35,883 nt of DNA from Actinobacteria bacterium OK074. GTDB lineage: Bacteria > Actinomycetota > Actinomycetes > Streptomycetales > Streptomycetaceae. Positions within the stretch are counted from its first letter, which is position 1. The number at the start of each line of letters is the position of its first letter. Positions 1-9,200 of the stretch are shown one piece after another. Under the pieces are notes generated by a model. The model searched no databases. It worked only from the letters and a program-made list of their open reading frames with translations, and was not told the origin of the DNA. Location of the stretch: assembly GCA_001298575.1 (NCBI GenBank), contig LJCV01000004.1, forward strand, positions 1 through 35,883. The letters run 5' to 3'. Made by a program: the position numbers and the translations under genes.

Positions 1-51
1 AACAACCGTCCCGGGGGGTTCTTTCGCTGCGGTTTCTCTGCCCTTTCTCGC

Positions 52-114
52 CTCTCGCGGGGCGTGCGTCGTCTCTCGCGGGGCGTGCGTCGTCTCTTAC
101 GGGGCGTGCGTCGG
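52..114. repeat. 21-bp tandem repeat, 3 copies
   Basis: Three head-to-tail 21-base units lie at 52-72, 73-93 and 94-114, each containing GGGGCGTGCGTCG. The first two are identical and the third differs at a few bases. They lie just downstream of the monooxygenase gene, which is on the minus strand. I see no coding function; this looks like a slippage-prone intergenic repeat. Confidence 0.85.
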
Positions 115-150
115 CGGGTGGTCGCGCGGTCCAGCGGTCCCGCGGTCCGG

Positions 151-192
151 TCTCAGGGCCGACTTCTCAGGGCCGACTTCTCAGGGCCGAGT
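151..192. repeat. 14-bp tandem repeat, 3 copies, covering a stop codon
   Basis: The unit TCTCAGGGCCGACT occurs at 151-164 and 165-178, and with one change at 179-192. The third copy contains the stop codon of the monooxygenase gene (TCA at 181-183 on the plus strand), so the repeat has expanded outward from the 3' end of the coding sequence. Confidence 0.85.
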
Positions 193-1173
193 ACCGGGGA
201 ACTCCGGCAGGACATGCGTGGCGATCTCCGCGAGGGCGGCGCCGACCGGGCGGTTGCCGAGCCGGAAGTTGAGGGCCACGTGTGCCACCCCGCACTCCTC
301 CAGGCCCGTCAGATAGCCGGTCAGCGCCTTGCGGCCGAGCCGGGCGCCGAAGCGGACCGGCCGCGCCGGCTCGTCCGGATCCTCCGCGAGGTCGACGAGC
401 ATGGTGGTCAGCAGCGGGCGCCGGCGGCCGGCGCACACCTCCCGCCAGCTCTCGGCCACCGGCCGCATCCCGGCGGGCGGGCGGTGGTAGGTGAAGTGCC
501 CGTCGAGATGGCCGGCCAGCCACTCGGGGGTCTGCCCGCCCCGGCCCGCCATGATCAGCGGGACGGTCGGCTGCGCCGGGCGCGGCAGGACCCGCAGGGA
601 GCGCCCGTCGTCCGGCGCGGCGGCGGACTCCCACGCCTCGCGCAGGATCCGCACACCGTCGCGTACGGCCTGGCCACGGCTCGCGAAGTCCACGCCGAAG
701 AGCGGGTACTCCGACGGCCGGTCCCCGGAGGCGATCCCGAGCAGCAGGCGCCCACCGCTGAGCCGGTCGACGGTCGCCGCCATCTTCGCGACGTGCAGGG
801 GGTGCCGCAGCGGGAGGGCGACGGCCGCGGTGCCGAGCAGGATGTCGCGGGTGGTGGCCGCGAGGTAGCCGAGGTAGGGGAAGGGGTCGTACACCTGGCC
901 CGCGTCGCCGAACGCCGGGTCCCACAGGGGCACGTCCCGCATCCACAGGGCGGTGAAGCCCAACTCGTCGGCCAGCCGGGCGAGTTCCGCGTGCCGGGTC
1001 AGGTCGGGTACGCCCGCGGGGCGCCCGTCGGCCCGGGCCGCGCGGCGGCCCTGCGGCGACCAGTCGTTGTCGAGGGGGAGTTCGACCCCCAGGGTGAGCG
1101 CCCCGGACCCGGGCGCCAGCCGTTCGAGGGCCGGGGCCACGTCCGGGTCCGGGGCCGGGGCGGCGGCGGTCAC
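181..1173 (-). CDS. luciferase-like monooxygenase (LLM class flavin/F420 oxidoreductase)
   Basis: This 330-aa protein looks like a bacterial-luciferase-fold (TIM barrel) oxidoreductase using FMN or F420. Visible family features are a barrel segment LGFTALWMRDVPLW (about residues 71-84), the YDPFPYLGYLAATT stretch (about 95-108), and a conserved block around PLRHPLHVAK and DRLSGGRLLLGIASGD (about 121-151). The substrate cannot be told from sequence. The start is GTG at 1173, and its GTGA overlaps the stop of the upstream MFS gene by 4 bases, so the two are one translationally coupled operon. Paired with an exporter and a divergent MarR regulator, a role in detoxifying or modifying a small molecule is a reasonable inference. 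The family assignment is firm; the reaction is not. Confidence 0.85.
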   Translation of the reverse strand: MTAAAPAPDPDVAPALERLAPGSGALTLGVELPLDNDWSPQGRRAARADGRPAGVPDLTRHAELARLADELGFTALWMRDVPLWDPAFGDAGQVYDPFPYLGYLAATTRDILLGTAAVALPLRHPLHVAKMAATVDRLSGGRLLLGIASGDRPSEYPLFGVDFASRGQAVRDGVRILREAWESAAAPDDGRSLRVLPRPAQPTVPLIMAGRGGQTPEWLAGHLDGHFTYHRPPAGMRPVAESWREVCAGRRRPLLTTMLVDLAEDPDEPARPVRFGARLGRKALTGYLTGLEECGVAHVALNFRLGNRPVGAALAEIATHVLPEFPGTRP

Positions 1174-2426
1174 CGGGCCTCGGCCGACGGCTGCGGAAGG
1201 CCGTCCGGGACGGCGGACGGCCCGGCGGGCGCCCCGGCCCCGTTGACGGCACCGGCGACGGCGATGTCACGGTCCTGCGGCCTGCCGTGCCGGTCCAGCC
1301 AGCCCGAGTAGAACGCGATGAGCAGCCCCACGAAGGAGATCGCCGCCGCCACCGGACCCAGCGCGGGCAGGCCCAGGCCCGCCGAGATGACCCGGCCGCC
1401 GATGAACGAACCGCCGGCGTTGGCCACGTTGAAGGCGGAGATGTTGAAGGCGCTGGCCACGGCGGGGGCATCGCTCGCCTTCGCGAGGACGCGCATCTGT
1501 AGCGGCGGCACCGTGCCGAACGCGGTGGCGCCCAGGAGCACCATCGACACGGCGGCGGCGGTCTTGCTGTGGCTCGCGGCGCCGAACGCCAGCAGGACCC
1601 CGCTGAGCGCGATCAGGACGACGTAGATGGTGGGCATCAGACGGCGGTCCGCGGCCTTGCCCGCCAGCAGGTTGCCGGCGAACAGGCCGGTGCCGAAGAG
1701 CACCAGGAGCCAGCTGACCGTGGACTCGGCGTATCCGGTGACGTCGGTGAGCAGGGGGGTGATGTACGTGAACAGGGTGAAGACACCGCCGTAGCCGAAC
1801 ACCGTGATGAGCAGGGCGAGCAGGACCTGGCGGCGTTTGAGGACCCGCAGTTCGGCCCGGAAGCTCGGCGGGTCCTGCTGCTGGATGGCGGGGACGAGCG
1901 CGGCGATGCCGAGGGTGGCCAGGAGCGCGATCCCGGTCACGACCCAGAAGGTGGAGCGCCAGCCGAAGTGCTGGCCGAGGAAGGTCCCGAAGGGCACGCC
2001 GAGGACGTTGGCCACGGTGGAGCCGGTGAACACCATCGCGATGGCGCTGGCCTGCTTCTCCTTGGCCACGAGGTCGGCCGCGACGACCGAGGCGATGCCG
2101 AAGAAGGCGCCGTGCGCGCAGGCGGTGAGGAAGCGGGCCACCATCAGCACGCTGTACGAGGGGGCCACCGCGCACAGCAGGTTGCCGGCCAGGAAGATGC
2201 CGCTGAGCAGGAGGATCGTCTTCTTGCGGGGCAGCCGGCCGAGCGCGGCCGTCAGGGTGGGGGCTCCGACGACGACCCCTAACGCGTAGCCGGTCACCAG
2301 CAGGCCGGCCGAGGTGATGCTGACGTCCAGGTCGGCGGCGACGTTGGGCAGCAGGCCCATGATCACGAACTCTGTCGTGCCGATCGCGAAGGCGCTCAGC
2401 GCGAGTGCCAGCAGGGCAATGGGCAT
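1170..2426 (-). CDS. MFS transporter, drug-efflux (DHA1/AraJ-like)
   Basis: This is an inner-membrane 12-helix major facilitator protein of about 418 aa. It opens with the hydrophobic MPIALLALALSAFAIGTTEF helix and carries the loop 2-3 motif around ALGRLPRKK and the helix-5 segment VLGVPFGTFLGQ typical of proton-driven drug exporters (the chloramphenicol/arabinose-efflux-like branch). I place the start at ATG 2426 because GAGGA sits 9 bases upstream and the membrane helix begins there; reading further upstream to 2513 adds a charged, unlikely leader that runs through the promoter. It shares a 4-base stop/start overlap with the monooxygenase behind it. Expression is probably controlled by the divergent MarR gene. 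The substrate is unknown. Confidence 0.88.
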   Translation of the reverse strand: MPIALLALALSAFAIGTTEFVIMGLLPNVAADLDVSITSAGLLVTGYALGVVVGAPTLTAALGRLPRKKTILLLSGIFLAGNLLCAVAPSYSVLMVARFLTACAHGAFFGIASVVAADLVAKEKQASAIAMVFTGSTVANVLGVPFGTFLGQHFGWRSTFWVVTGIALLATLGIAALVPAIQQQDPPSFRAELRVLKRRQVLLALLITVFGYGGVFTLFTYITPLLTDVTGYAESTVSWLLVLFGTGLFAGNLLAGKAADRRLMPTIYVVLIALSGVLLAFGAASHSKTAAAVSMVLLGATAFGTVPPLQMRVLAKASDAPAVASAFNISAFNVANAGGSFIGGRVISAGLGLPALGPVAAAISFVGLLIAFYSGWLDRHGRPQDRDIAVAGAVNGAGAPAGPSAVPDGLPQPSAEAR

Positions 2427-2484
2427 CGCGGTCCGTCCTCTTCTCTTGGTTCTCGGTGCTCTCTCGGACAACTCGACCGTCGCA

Positions 2485-2513
2485 ACATAATATGCACGAG
2501 CATAAAGCGTCAA
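2485..2513 (-). promoter_or_regulatory. candidate promoter of the MFS-monooxygenase operon
   Basis: On the minus strand TTGACG (2513-2508) is followed by an AT-rich stretch containing TATTAT (2492-2487, 15-base spacing) or TTATGT (2490-2485, 17-base spacing). The inverted repeat at 2491-2504 lies inside this promoter spacer. This arrangement suits repression by the neighbouring MarR protein. Start-site mapping is not available, so the -10 choice is open. Confidence 0.5.
2491..2504. promoter_or_regulatory. palindrome 1 (possible MarR operator)
   Basis: TATGC-ACGA-GCATA is a perfect 5+5 inverted repeat in the divergent MFS/MarR intergenic region, between the predicted -35 and -10 of the MFS operon. 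MarR-family dimers usually bind such dyads next to their own gene. Confidence 0.5.
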
Positions 2514-2521
2514 CGCATAGA

Positions 2522-2533
2522 TTGCTTGAGCAA
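2522..2533. promoter_or_regulatory. palindrome 2 (possible MarR operator)
   Basis: TTGCT-TG-AGCAA is a perfect 5+5 inverted repeat 17 bases downstream of palindrome 1, in the same intergenic region and upstream of the marR-type gene. TTGC...GCAA half-sites are common in MarR operators. It could serve autoregulation of the MarR gene. Confidence 0.55.
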
Positions 2534-2615
2534 GGTATGTTGTTGCATGATGTGGCTGATACGGAACTCTGTACGGCCCTTCACGGAAGCGGCCCCTTCA
2601 CGAAGGAGGGATGCG

Positions 2616-3098
2616 ATGCCGCTGGTCAACCAGGTCTCTCCCCGCGTCGAACTGCCCACCGCCCTCGAACGGCGCTGGCAGACCCTGCGGGTTCTCGAAG
2701 CCCGGGTCGAGGACGCCCTGACCCGGGCGCTCCAGGCCGAGCACAACCTGTCCGTCTCCGAGTACGCGGCGCTGGCCGCGCTGGGCTACTCCGACGACGA
2801 CGGCCATCTCAGGCAGCAGTTCCTGGCCGACTCGATCCCCCTCAACCAGAGTTCGGTCAGCCGGCTCGTGGGGCGGCTGGAGAAACTGGGCCTGACCGAG
2901 CGCTACCTGTGCCCGCACGACCGGCGCGGGGTCTACACCCAGATCAGCGACAAGGGCCGGGAACAGCTCGCCGCCGCCCGCGAGACCTACGTACGCGTCC
3001 TGAAGGAGTCGCTCGAACGGGCGGCCGAGGACGCGGAGTTGGCCCCGGCCGCCCAGTGGCTCAGCGAGGCAGCCGGTCCCGCGCGGCCGGGCCGATGA
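2616..3098 (+). CDS. MarR-family transcriptional regulator
   Basis: The product is a 160-aa winged-helix regulator. The core helix-turn-helix with recognition helix spans about residues 68-95 (LADSIPLNQSSVSRLVGRLE), followed by the wing DRRGVYTQIS (about 102-111), the standard MarR order. The start at ATG 2616 is set by AAGGAGGG at 2603-2610, 5 bases upstream; a second ATG at 2611 is out of frame. It is divergent from the MFS-monooxygenase operon with 189 bases between the start codons, where two palindromes lie, so it most likely represses that operon and itself and releases on ligand binding. Its last 38 bases overlap the 3' end of the convergent HAD gene. Confidence 0.88.
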   Translation: MPLVNQVSPRVELPTALERRWQTLRVLEARVEDALTRALQAEHNLSVSEYAALAALGYSDDDGHLRQQFLADSIPLNQSSVSRLVGRLEKLGLTERYLCPHDRRGVYTQISDKGREQLAAARETYVRVLKESLERAAEDAELAPAAQWLSEAAGPARPGR

Positions 3099-3747
3099 GC
3101 CCGAGCAGCCCGGCCGGACTCGGCACGGTCAGGTCCACCGAGCCGGCCGACGGGCCGAGCCCGGGCCCCTCGATGCCGACCACGCGGGCGCCCGCGGCCC
3201 GCGCCGCCCGTACGCCCGCGTCGGCGTCCTCCACCACCACGCAGTCACCCGCGGCGACCCCCAGGCGCAGCGCCGCCGCCCGGTAGCCCTCGGGGTCGGG
3301 CTTCCCGACGGCCACGTCGTCCGCCGTCACGAGCACCTCCGGAACCCGCAGGCCCGTGGCCCGCAGCCGGGTGGTGGCGGTGGCCCGGCTGCCCGAGGTC
3401 ACGATGGCCCAGGGGACACCGGCGCGGGTCAGCTCCTCGGTCAGCGCCACGGCTCCGGCGCACGCGGAGATGCCCGCGAGATCGGCCGTCTGCACCCGCT
3501 CCAGCTCACGGCCCTCGGCCTCGGCGTCCAGCTGCGGGGCCAGCACCGCCACGGTCTCCACCGCCCGGCGCCCCGGCAGTACCGGCTCCACGGCCTCCCA
3601 GGCCAGGCCGTGCCGCCCGGCCCACTCCCGCCAGACCCGGTCGATCACCGGGGACGAGTCCACCAGGACGCCGTCCAGATCGAACAGAACGGCACGCGCG
3701 GTGGCGACGACGTCCGCCGCTCCGTTCACAGGTCCGTGCACAGGCAT
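3061..3747 (-). CDS. HAD-superfamily hydrolase (sugar-phosphatase type)
   Basis: This is a 228-aa haloacid-dehalogenase-like phosphatase, subfamily IA. Motif I is FDLDGVLVD with nucleophile Asp23 and acid/base Asp25; motif II is IVTSGS (about 115-120); motif III is Lys149 in VGKPDP; motif IV is VVEDADAG with the metal-binding acidic residues about 173-176. The helical cap lies between motifs I and II. Overall it resembles small sugar-phosphate or glycerol-phosphate phosphatases, but the substrate is not readable. I start at ATG 3747, preceded by GGGAGAAG; the frame is open further upstream but into proline-rich non-conserved sequence. It converges on the marR-type gene with a 38-base overlap of coding 3' ends. 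Confidence 0.85.
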   Translation of the reverse strand: MPVHGPVNGAADVVATARAVLFDLDGVLVDSSPVIDRVWREWAGRHGLAWEAVEPVLPGRRAVETVAVLAPQLDAEAEGRELERVQTADLAGISACAGAVALTEELTRAGVPWAIVTSGSRATATTRLRATGLRVPEVLVTADDVAVGKPDPEGYRAAALRLGVAAGDCVVVEDADAGVRAARAAGARVVGIEGPGLGPSAGSVDLTVPSPAGLLGLIGPAARDRLPR

Positions 3748-3864
3748 GTCTTCTCCCGGTGACTGGTTCGGTCGACTGGTTCGGTCGGTGAGCGGTACGG
3801 GACGGGGGCGTACGGGCCCGGATCCCGACCCGGGCGGTGCGGGTGGAGGCAAGGCCGTCGGGCG

Positions 3865-3913
3865 GTGAGCCGTGAGCCGTGAGGCAGTGCGGCCGTCAGG
3901 CAGTGCGGCCGTC
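3865..3913. repeat. short tandem repeats between HAD and SARP genes
   Basis: GTGAGCC is repeated at 3865-3871 and 3872-3878 with a partial third copy, and GGCAGTGCGGCCGTC is repeated at 3883-3897 and 3899-3913. They lie immediately downstream of the SARP-type gene. They are probably replication-slippage products. Confidence 0.7.
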
Positions 3914-3919
3914 GGGCGG

Positions 3920-4585
3920 TCAGGCCGCCAGGAGTTCCTGGAACAGGTTCCGCAGCCGCGTCCCCGGCTCCACTCCGAGTTCGGCGGCGAGCACCTGGCG
4001 GGCCGCGCTGAAGGCGGCGACCGCCTCGGCGCTGCGCCCGGCGGCGTTCAGCGCCTGCATCAGCAGGTACCAGGCGCTCTCCCGCAGCGGATGGGCCGCG
4101 ACGATCTGCCGCAGCTCCGGCACGGCCCCGACGGGGTCGCCGGTCTCGATGCGCAGCCGGTGCAGCCGTTCCGTCAGGTCCAGGTGGACCTCCCGGAGCT
4201 GCTCCCTTTTCTCGTCGTAGACGCGGCCGGTCGGCAGGTCGCGCAGCAGATCGCCCTGCCACAGGGCGAGGGCCCGTTCGGTGTGGCTGCGCTCGGCCGC
4301 CGTGTCGCCCCACAGCGAGGCGGTGCGGGCCCGCGTGGACGTGGAGAGGAAGGCGGCCAGATCGACCTCGCACCCGTCCTGGACCAGCCGGTAGGAACCG
4401 CTCTCGGTACGGATGACGTCGGCCAGCCGCGGATCGGCACGGGCCAGCAGCCCGCGCAGCCGCGTCATGTGGATGTGGAGCGCGGCCCGTTCGTTACGGG
4501 GCCGCCGGTCGTCCCACAGCTCCTCGAACAGGAAGGGCGCGGGCACCGGCCGCGGCGCCTCGGCGAACAGCACCGCCAGGAGCAC
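3920..4585 (-). CDS. SARP/BTAD-family regulator, N-terminus apparently truncated
   Basis: The product has most of an OmpR-type winged helix (FLFEELWDD, then AALHIHMTRLRGLL and SGSYRL) followed by a bacterial transcriptional activation domain (from DLAAFL to the end, with ALWQGDLLRDLP and the helical repeats ERLHRLRIETGD and LNAAGRSAEAVAAFSAAR). This is the layout of Streptomyces antibiotic regulatory proteins, about 221 aa from the only available GTG (4585). In-frame residues upstream (LLIPAPKQRVLLAVLF) match the family's usual first helix, and the frame stays open to about 4732. It contains no ATG/GTG/TTG there and no Shine-Dalgarno before the GTG. The first beta strands and part of helix 1 are therefore missing or untranslated. 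It may be a decayed regulator. No biosynthetic cluster is visible nearby. Confidence 0.65.
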   Translation of the reverse strand: MLLAVLFAEAPRPVPAPFLFEELWDDRRPRNERAALHIHMTRLRGLLARADPRLADVIRTESGSYRLVQDGCEVDLAAFLSTSTRARTASLWGDTAAERSHTERALALWQGDLLRDLPTGRVYDEKREQLREVHLDLTERLHRLRIETGDPVGAVPELRQIVAAHPLRESAWYLLMQALNAAGRSAEAVAAFSAARQVLAAELGVEPGTRLRNLFQELLAA

Positions 4586-4815
4586 GCGTTGCTTGGGGGC
4601 CGGTATGAGCAGGGGTTCCTCTTCCGGCGCCCGCGGCCGTCGATTGGCTTGATATCGGCGGCTGCCCGTGCGACCACCCGAGCCGACGGCACCCCCACCC
4701 GCCCCGACGCCCGCCCCGATGGGCCAAACGGATCAAAAGCAATTAATCTGATCGGCAGTGGATGAATCGCACGGAGCGCTAGACTCACGCACCCTTACGG
4801 GTGGGGGAGGCCGGA

Positions 4816-6222
4816 ATGCGGCGGTGGGCCGAGTTCGTACTGCGGCACCGTAAGGCGGTCGTCGGCTTCTGGGGGCTTGTGCTGGTGGCGGGGGTCCTGC
4901 TCGCCGGCCGCACCACCGACCGGCTGACCATCGACTTCTCGCTGCCGGGCCAGCCCGGCACGGTCACCGCGCACAAGATCGAGCGCGCCTTCGGCAGCGG
5001 CGGCGACACCAACCCCTACGTGGTCACGGTCACCGTCCCCGAGGGGCAGACGGTCACCGGGCACGAGGCCGAGGTCGGCCGCGCCTTCGCCGCCGTAGGG
5101 GACGCCGTACCGAACGTCAGGGTCGTCGACGAGGCCAACACCGGTGACCGCGCCGCCTTCCGTACGAAGGACGACCGGACCGCGTACGCACTGGTGTTCT
5201 ACCGCTTCAATCCGTCCCCCAGCCAGAAGCTGCTCACCGACCCGATCCAGGCCGCCGCCGAGAAGGCCGCCCCGGCCGGTGCCGCCGTCGGCGTGACCGG
5301 TGAGGACACGCTCGCGTCCGGCGGCGACGACGGCGGCGGCCCCGGCGTGCTCGGCGAGACCCTGCTCGGCGCGGTCGGCGCCCTCGCCGTGCTGGCCTTC
5401 GTGTTCGCGTCCTTCCTGGCACTGCTCCCGCTGGTCGTCGCCGCGGTGTCGATCCTCGCCACCTTCGTGATGCTGCTGCCGCTGACCTACGCGACGGACA
5501 TGTCGTTCATCGTGCAGTTCCTGGTCGCCCTCATCGGCCTGGGCGTGGCGATCGACTACTCGCTGCTGTTCGTCACCCGGTGGCGCGAGGAGCGCGACCG
5601 CGGGCGCGACAACCACGAGGCGGTGGTCGTCGCGATGGAACGCGCCGGGCACGCCGTCGTGTTCAGCGGCGTCACCGTGGCCATCGGCCTGCTCGCGCTC
5701 GTCGTCCTGCCGGTCCCGTTCATGCGCAGCATGGGCTACGGCGGCGCCCTCATCCCCCTCGCCAGCGTGCTCACCACGCTCACCCTCACCCCCGCGATCC
5801 TCGGCGGCATCGGCCCGAAGGCCGACTGGCCCAAGATCCGGCACGAGAACCGCGCGAGCCGCTTCTGGAGCCGCTGGACGACGGCCGTCGTCCGCCGCCG
5901 CTGGCTCGCGGCCGGTACGGCGCTGGCCGCGCTCGCCGCCCTGATCAGCGTCTTCTTCGGCATCAAGATCGGCCTGGCGAACTCGGACTCGCTCTCGAAG
6001 AGCGGCCCGCGGTCCCACCGACCCCCGGCACCCCCGACACCTCCGCCCCCGGCACCGCCACCTTCACCACCCTCGCCCCCCGCCTCACCACCCTCACCCT
6101 CCGCGACGCGCAGCGCCTCGGCCGGCGGCTCGAAGGCGCCCGGCGGATCCGCAAGCCGGAGGCCCGTACCGCCGTGCTCGCCGAGATCGACGCGGAGGTC
6201 GGCAAGGCGGAGGAGCGCGTAG
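4816..6222 (+). CDS. MMPL/RND-family transporter, 5' half only, fused to hrpA leader
   Basis: The first ~398 residues are an MMPL-type membrane protein: N-terminal helix VVGFWGLVLVAGVLL, a periplasmic domain (about 35-170), then a block of helices including AIDYSLLFVTRWREERDRGRD, the family's conserved TM4-loop region, and a further helix near ISVFFGIKIGLANSD. Complete members are about 700-750 aa with a second such half. Here MMPL similarity ends at about 6008. The frame continues to 6222 only as a proline/serine-rich read-through of the hrpA 5' region, which is not transporter-like. The start ATG 4816 follows GGGGGAGG. A deletion (or an assembly collapse) has removed the second half together with the start of hrpA. 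It is probably non-functional as a transporter. Confidence 0.75.
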   Translation: MRRWAEFVLRHRKAVVGFWGLVLVAGVLLAGRTTDRLTIDFSLPGQPGTVTAHKIERAFGSGGDTNPYVVTVTVPEGQTVTGHEAEVGRAFAAVGDAVPNVRVVDEANTGDRAAFRTKDDRTAYALVFYRFNPSPSQKLLTDPIQAAAEKAAPAGAAVGVTGEDTLASGGDDGGGPGVLGETLLGAVGALAVLAFVFASFLALLPLVVAAVSILATFVMLLPLTYATDMSFIVQFLVALIGLGVAIDYSLLFVTRWREERDRGRDNHEAVVVAMERAGHAVVFSGVTVAIGLLALVVLPVPFMRSMGYGGALIPLASVLTTLTLTPAILGGIGPKADWPKIRHENRASRFWSRWTTAVVRRRWLAAGTALAALAALISVFFGIKIGLANSDSLSKSGPRSHRPPAPPTPPPPAPPPSPPSPPASPPSPSATRSASAGGSKAPGGSASRRPVPPCSPRSTRRSARRRSA

Positions 6223-9200
6223 CCGCCCGCCACGCGCGCGTGCCCGCGGTCACCTACCCCGCACAGCTGCCCGTCAGCCAGAAGCGGGACGCCATCGCGG
6301 AGGCCATACGCGACCACCAGGTCGTGATCGTGGCCGGTGAGACGGGGTCCGGCAAGACGACCCAGATCCCCAAGATCTGTCTCGAACTCGGCCGCGGCGT
6401 CCGCGGCATGATCGGCCACACCCAGCCCCGCCGCATCGCCGCCCGCACGGTCGCCGAGCGCGTCGCCGAGGAGCTGGACACCCCGCTCGGCGAGGCCGTC
6501 GGCTGGAAGGTGCGGTTCACCGACCAGGTCAGCCCGGAGTCGACCTTCGTCAAGCTGATGACGGACGGCATCCTGCTCGCCGAGATCCAGACCGACCGCG
6601 AACTACGCGCCTACGACACGATCATCATCGACGAGGCGCACGAGCGGTCCCTGAACATCGACTTCCTGCTCGGCTACCTCGCCCAGCTGCTCCCCCGCCG
6701 CCCGGACCTCAAGGTCGTCATCACCTCCGCGACCATCGACCCCGAGCGGTTCTCCCGCCACTTCGGCGACGCCCCGATCATCGAGGTCAGCGGCCGTACG
6801 TACCCGGTCGAGGTGCGCTACCGCCCGCTCCTGGAGGAGGACTCCGAGGACGCCGACCGCGACCAGATCACCGCGATCTGCGACGCCGTCGAGGAACTCC
6901 AGCGCGAAGGCAGGGACGGCGACATCCTCGTCTTCCTCTCCGGGGAGCGCGAGATCCGCGACACCGCGGACGCGATCACGAAGAAGAACTACCGCGCCAC
7001 CGAGGTCCTCCCGCTCTACGCCCGCCTCTCGCACGCCGAGCAGCACCGCGTGTTCCAGCAGCACAGCGGTCGCAGGATCGTTCTGGCGACCAACGTCGCC
7101 GAGACCTCCCTCACCGTCCCGGGCATCAAGTACGTCATCGACCCCGGCTTCGCCCGCATCAGCCGCTACAGCCACCGAACGAAGGTGCAGCGGCTGCCGA
7201 TCGAGGCGATCAGCCAGGCAAGTGCCAACCAGCGCAAGGGGCGTTGCGGCCGTACGTCGGACGGCATCTGCATCCGCCTCTACTCCGAGGACGACTTCCT
7301 CACCCGCCCGGAGTTCACGGACGCGGAGATCCTGCGCACCAACCTCGCCTCCGTCATCCTCCAGATGACCGCGGCCGGCCTCGGCGACATCGAGAAGTTC
7401 CCCTTCATCGACCCGCCGGACCACCGCAACATCCGCGACGGCGTCCAACTCCTCCAGGAACTCCACGCGTTGGACCCGGAGCAGAAGGACGTACGCAAGC
7501 GCCTCACGGACACCGGCCGCAAGCTGGCCCAACTCCCCGTCGACCCGCGCCTGGCGCGCATGGTCCTGGAGGCCGACCGCAACGGCTGCGCCCGCGAGGT
7601 CATGGTCATCGCCGCCGCGCTCTCCATCCAGGACCCGCGCGAACGCCCCGCCGAGAAACAGGCCCAGGCCGACCAGCAGCACGCCCGTTTCCGCGACGAG
7701 ACCAGCGACTTCCTCGCCTACCTCAACCTGTGGCGGTACGTCCGCGAGCAGCAGACCGAGCGCGGCTCGTCGTCGTTCCGCCGCATGTGCAAGCAGGAGT
7801 ACCTGAACTTCCTGCGGATCCGCGAGTGGCAGGACATCTACACCCAACTGCGCACCGTGGCCAGGCAGATGGGCATCCACCTGAACGAGGAGGAGGACGC
7901 CCCCGCCGACCGCATCCACGTCTCCCTCCTCGCCGGACTCCTCTCCCACATCGGCATGAAGGACGTGAAGGAGTCCAAGGAGGCCAACCCGCCCCCGCGC
8001 AAGGACAGCGGTCGCAACGAGTACGTCGGCGCCCGCAACGCCAAGTTCGCGATCTTCCCCGGCTCGGCGCTCTTCAAGAAGCCGCCGCGGTTCGTGATGT
8101 CCGCCGAACTCGTCGAGACCTCCCGCCTCTGGGCGCGCGTCAACGCCAAGATCGAGCCCGAGTGGGTCGAACCCCTCGCCGAACACCTGCTGAAGCGCAC
8201 CTACAGCGAACCGCACTGGGAGAAGGACCAGGCCGCGGTGATGGCCTACGAGAAGGTCACCCTCTACGGCGTCCCGCTCGTCGCCCAGCGCAAGGTCAAC
8301 TACGGCCGTATCGACCCCGAGACGAGCCGCGAGCTCTTCATCCGCAACGCACTCGTCGAGGGCGACTGGCGCACGCACCACAAGTTCTTCGCCGACAACC
8401 GCAGACTCCTCACCGAGGTCGAGGAGTTGGAGCACCGGGCCCGCCGCCGCGACATCCTCGTCGACGACGAGACCCTCTTCGACTTCTACGACCAGCGGGT
8501 GCCCGAACACGTCGTCTCCGGCGCCCACTTCGACTCCTGGTGGAAGCACAAGCGCGTAGAGGAGCCCGAACTCCTCGATTTCGAGCGCTCGATGCTCATC
8601 AACGAGCGCGCGGGCGAGGTCACCAAGGACGACTACCCCGACTCCTGGCGCCAGGGCCCGCTCAAGTTCCGCGTCACGTACCAGTTCGAGCCGGGCGCGG
8701 ACGCGGACGGCGTCACGGTCCACATCCCGCTCCAGGTCCTCAACCAGGTCACCGACGAGGGCTTCGACTGGCAGATCCCGGGCCTGCGCGAGGAGTTGGT
8801 GACGGAACTGATCCGCTCCCTCCCGAAGCCGATCCGCCGCAACTACGTCCCGGCCCCCAACTTCGCCCAAAGGTTCCTGAGTTCAGCGGTCCCGCTGCAA
8901 GAACCCCTCACCACGACGATGGCCCGCGAACTGAAGCGCATGGTCGGAGTCCCCTTCACCGCCGACGACTTCGACTGGGCGAAGGTCCCCGAGCACCTGC
9001 GCATCACCTTCCGGATCGTCGACGAACGCCGCCGCAACCTCGCCGAGGACAAGGACCTAGAAGCGCTCCGGCTGAAGCTCAAGCCCCGCGCCCGCCAGGC
9101 GATTTCGCAGGCCGCGGCGGCCACGGCGGAACGCACGGGCGAGTCATCCATCGAACGCACGGGCCTGACGGACTGGACGATCGGCACCCTCACCCGCGTC

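Noticed and set aside
5580..6170. Extending the hrpA frame upstream to a GTG at 5580
   Set aside because: That part reads arginine-rich out-of-frame translation of the MMPL gene and has no helicase-family similarity.
6603..8870. A 755-codon minus-strand frame inside hrpA
   Set aside because: Valine/glutamate/aspartate-rich composition typical of the antisense of a GC-rich gene; no family features.
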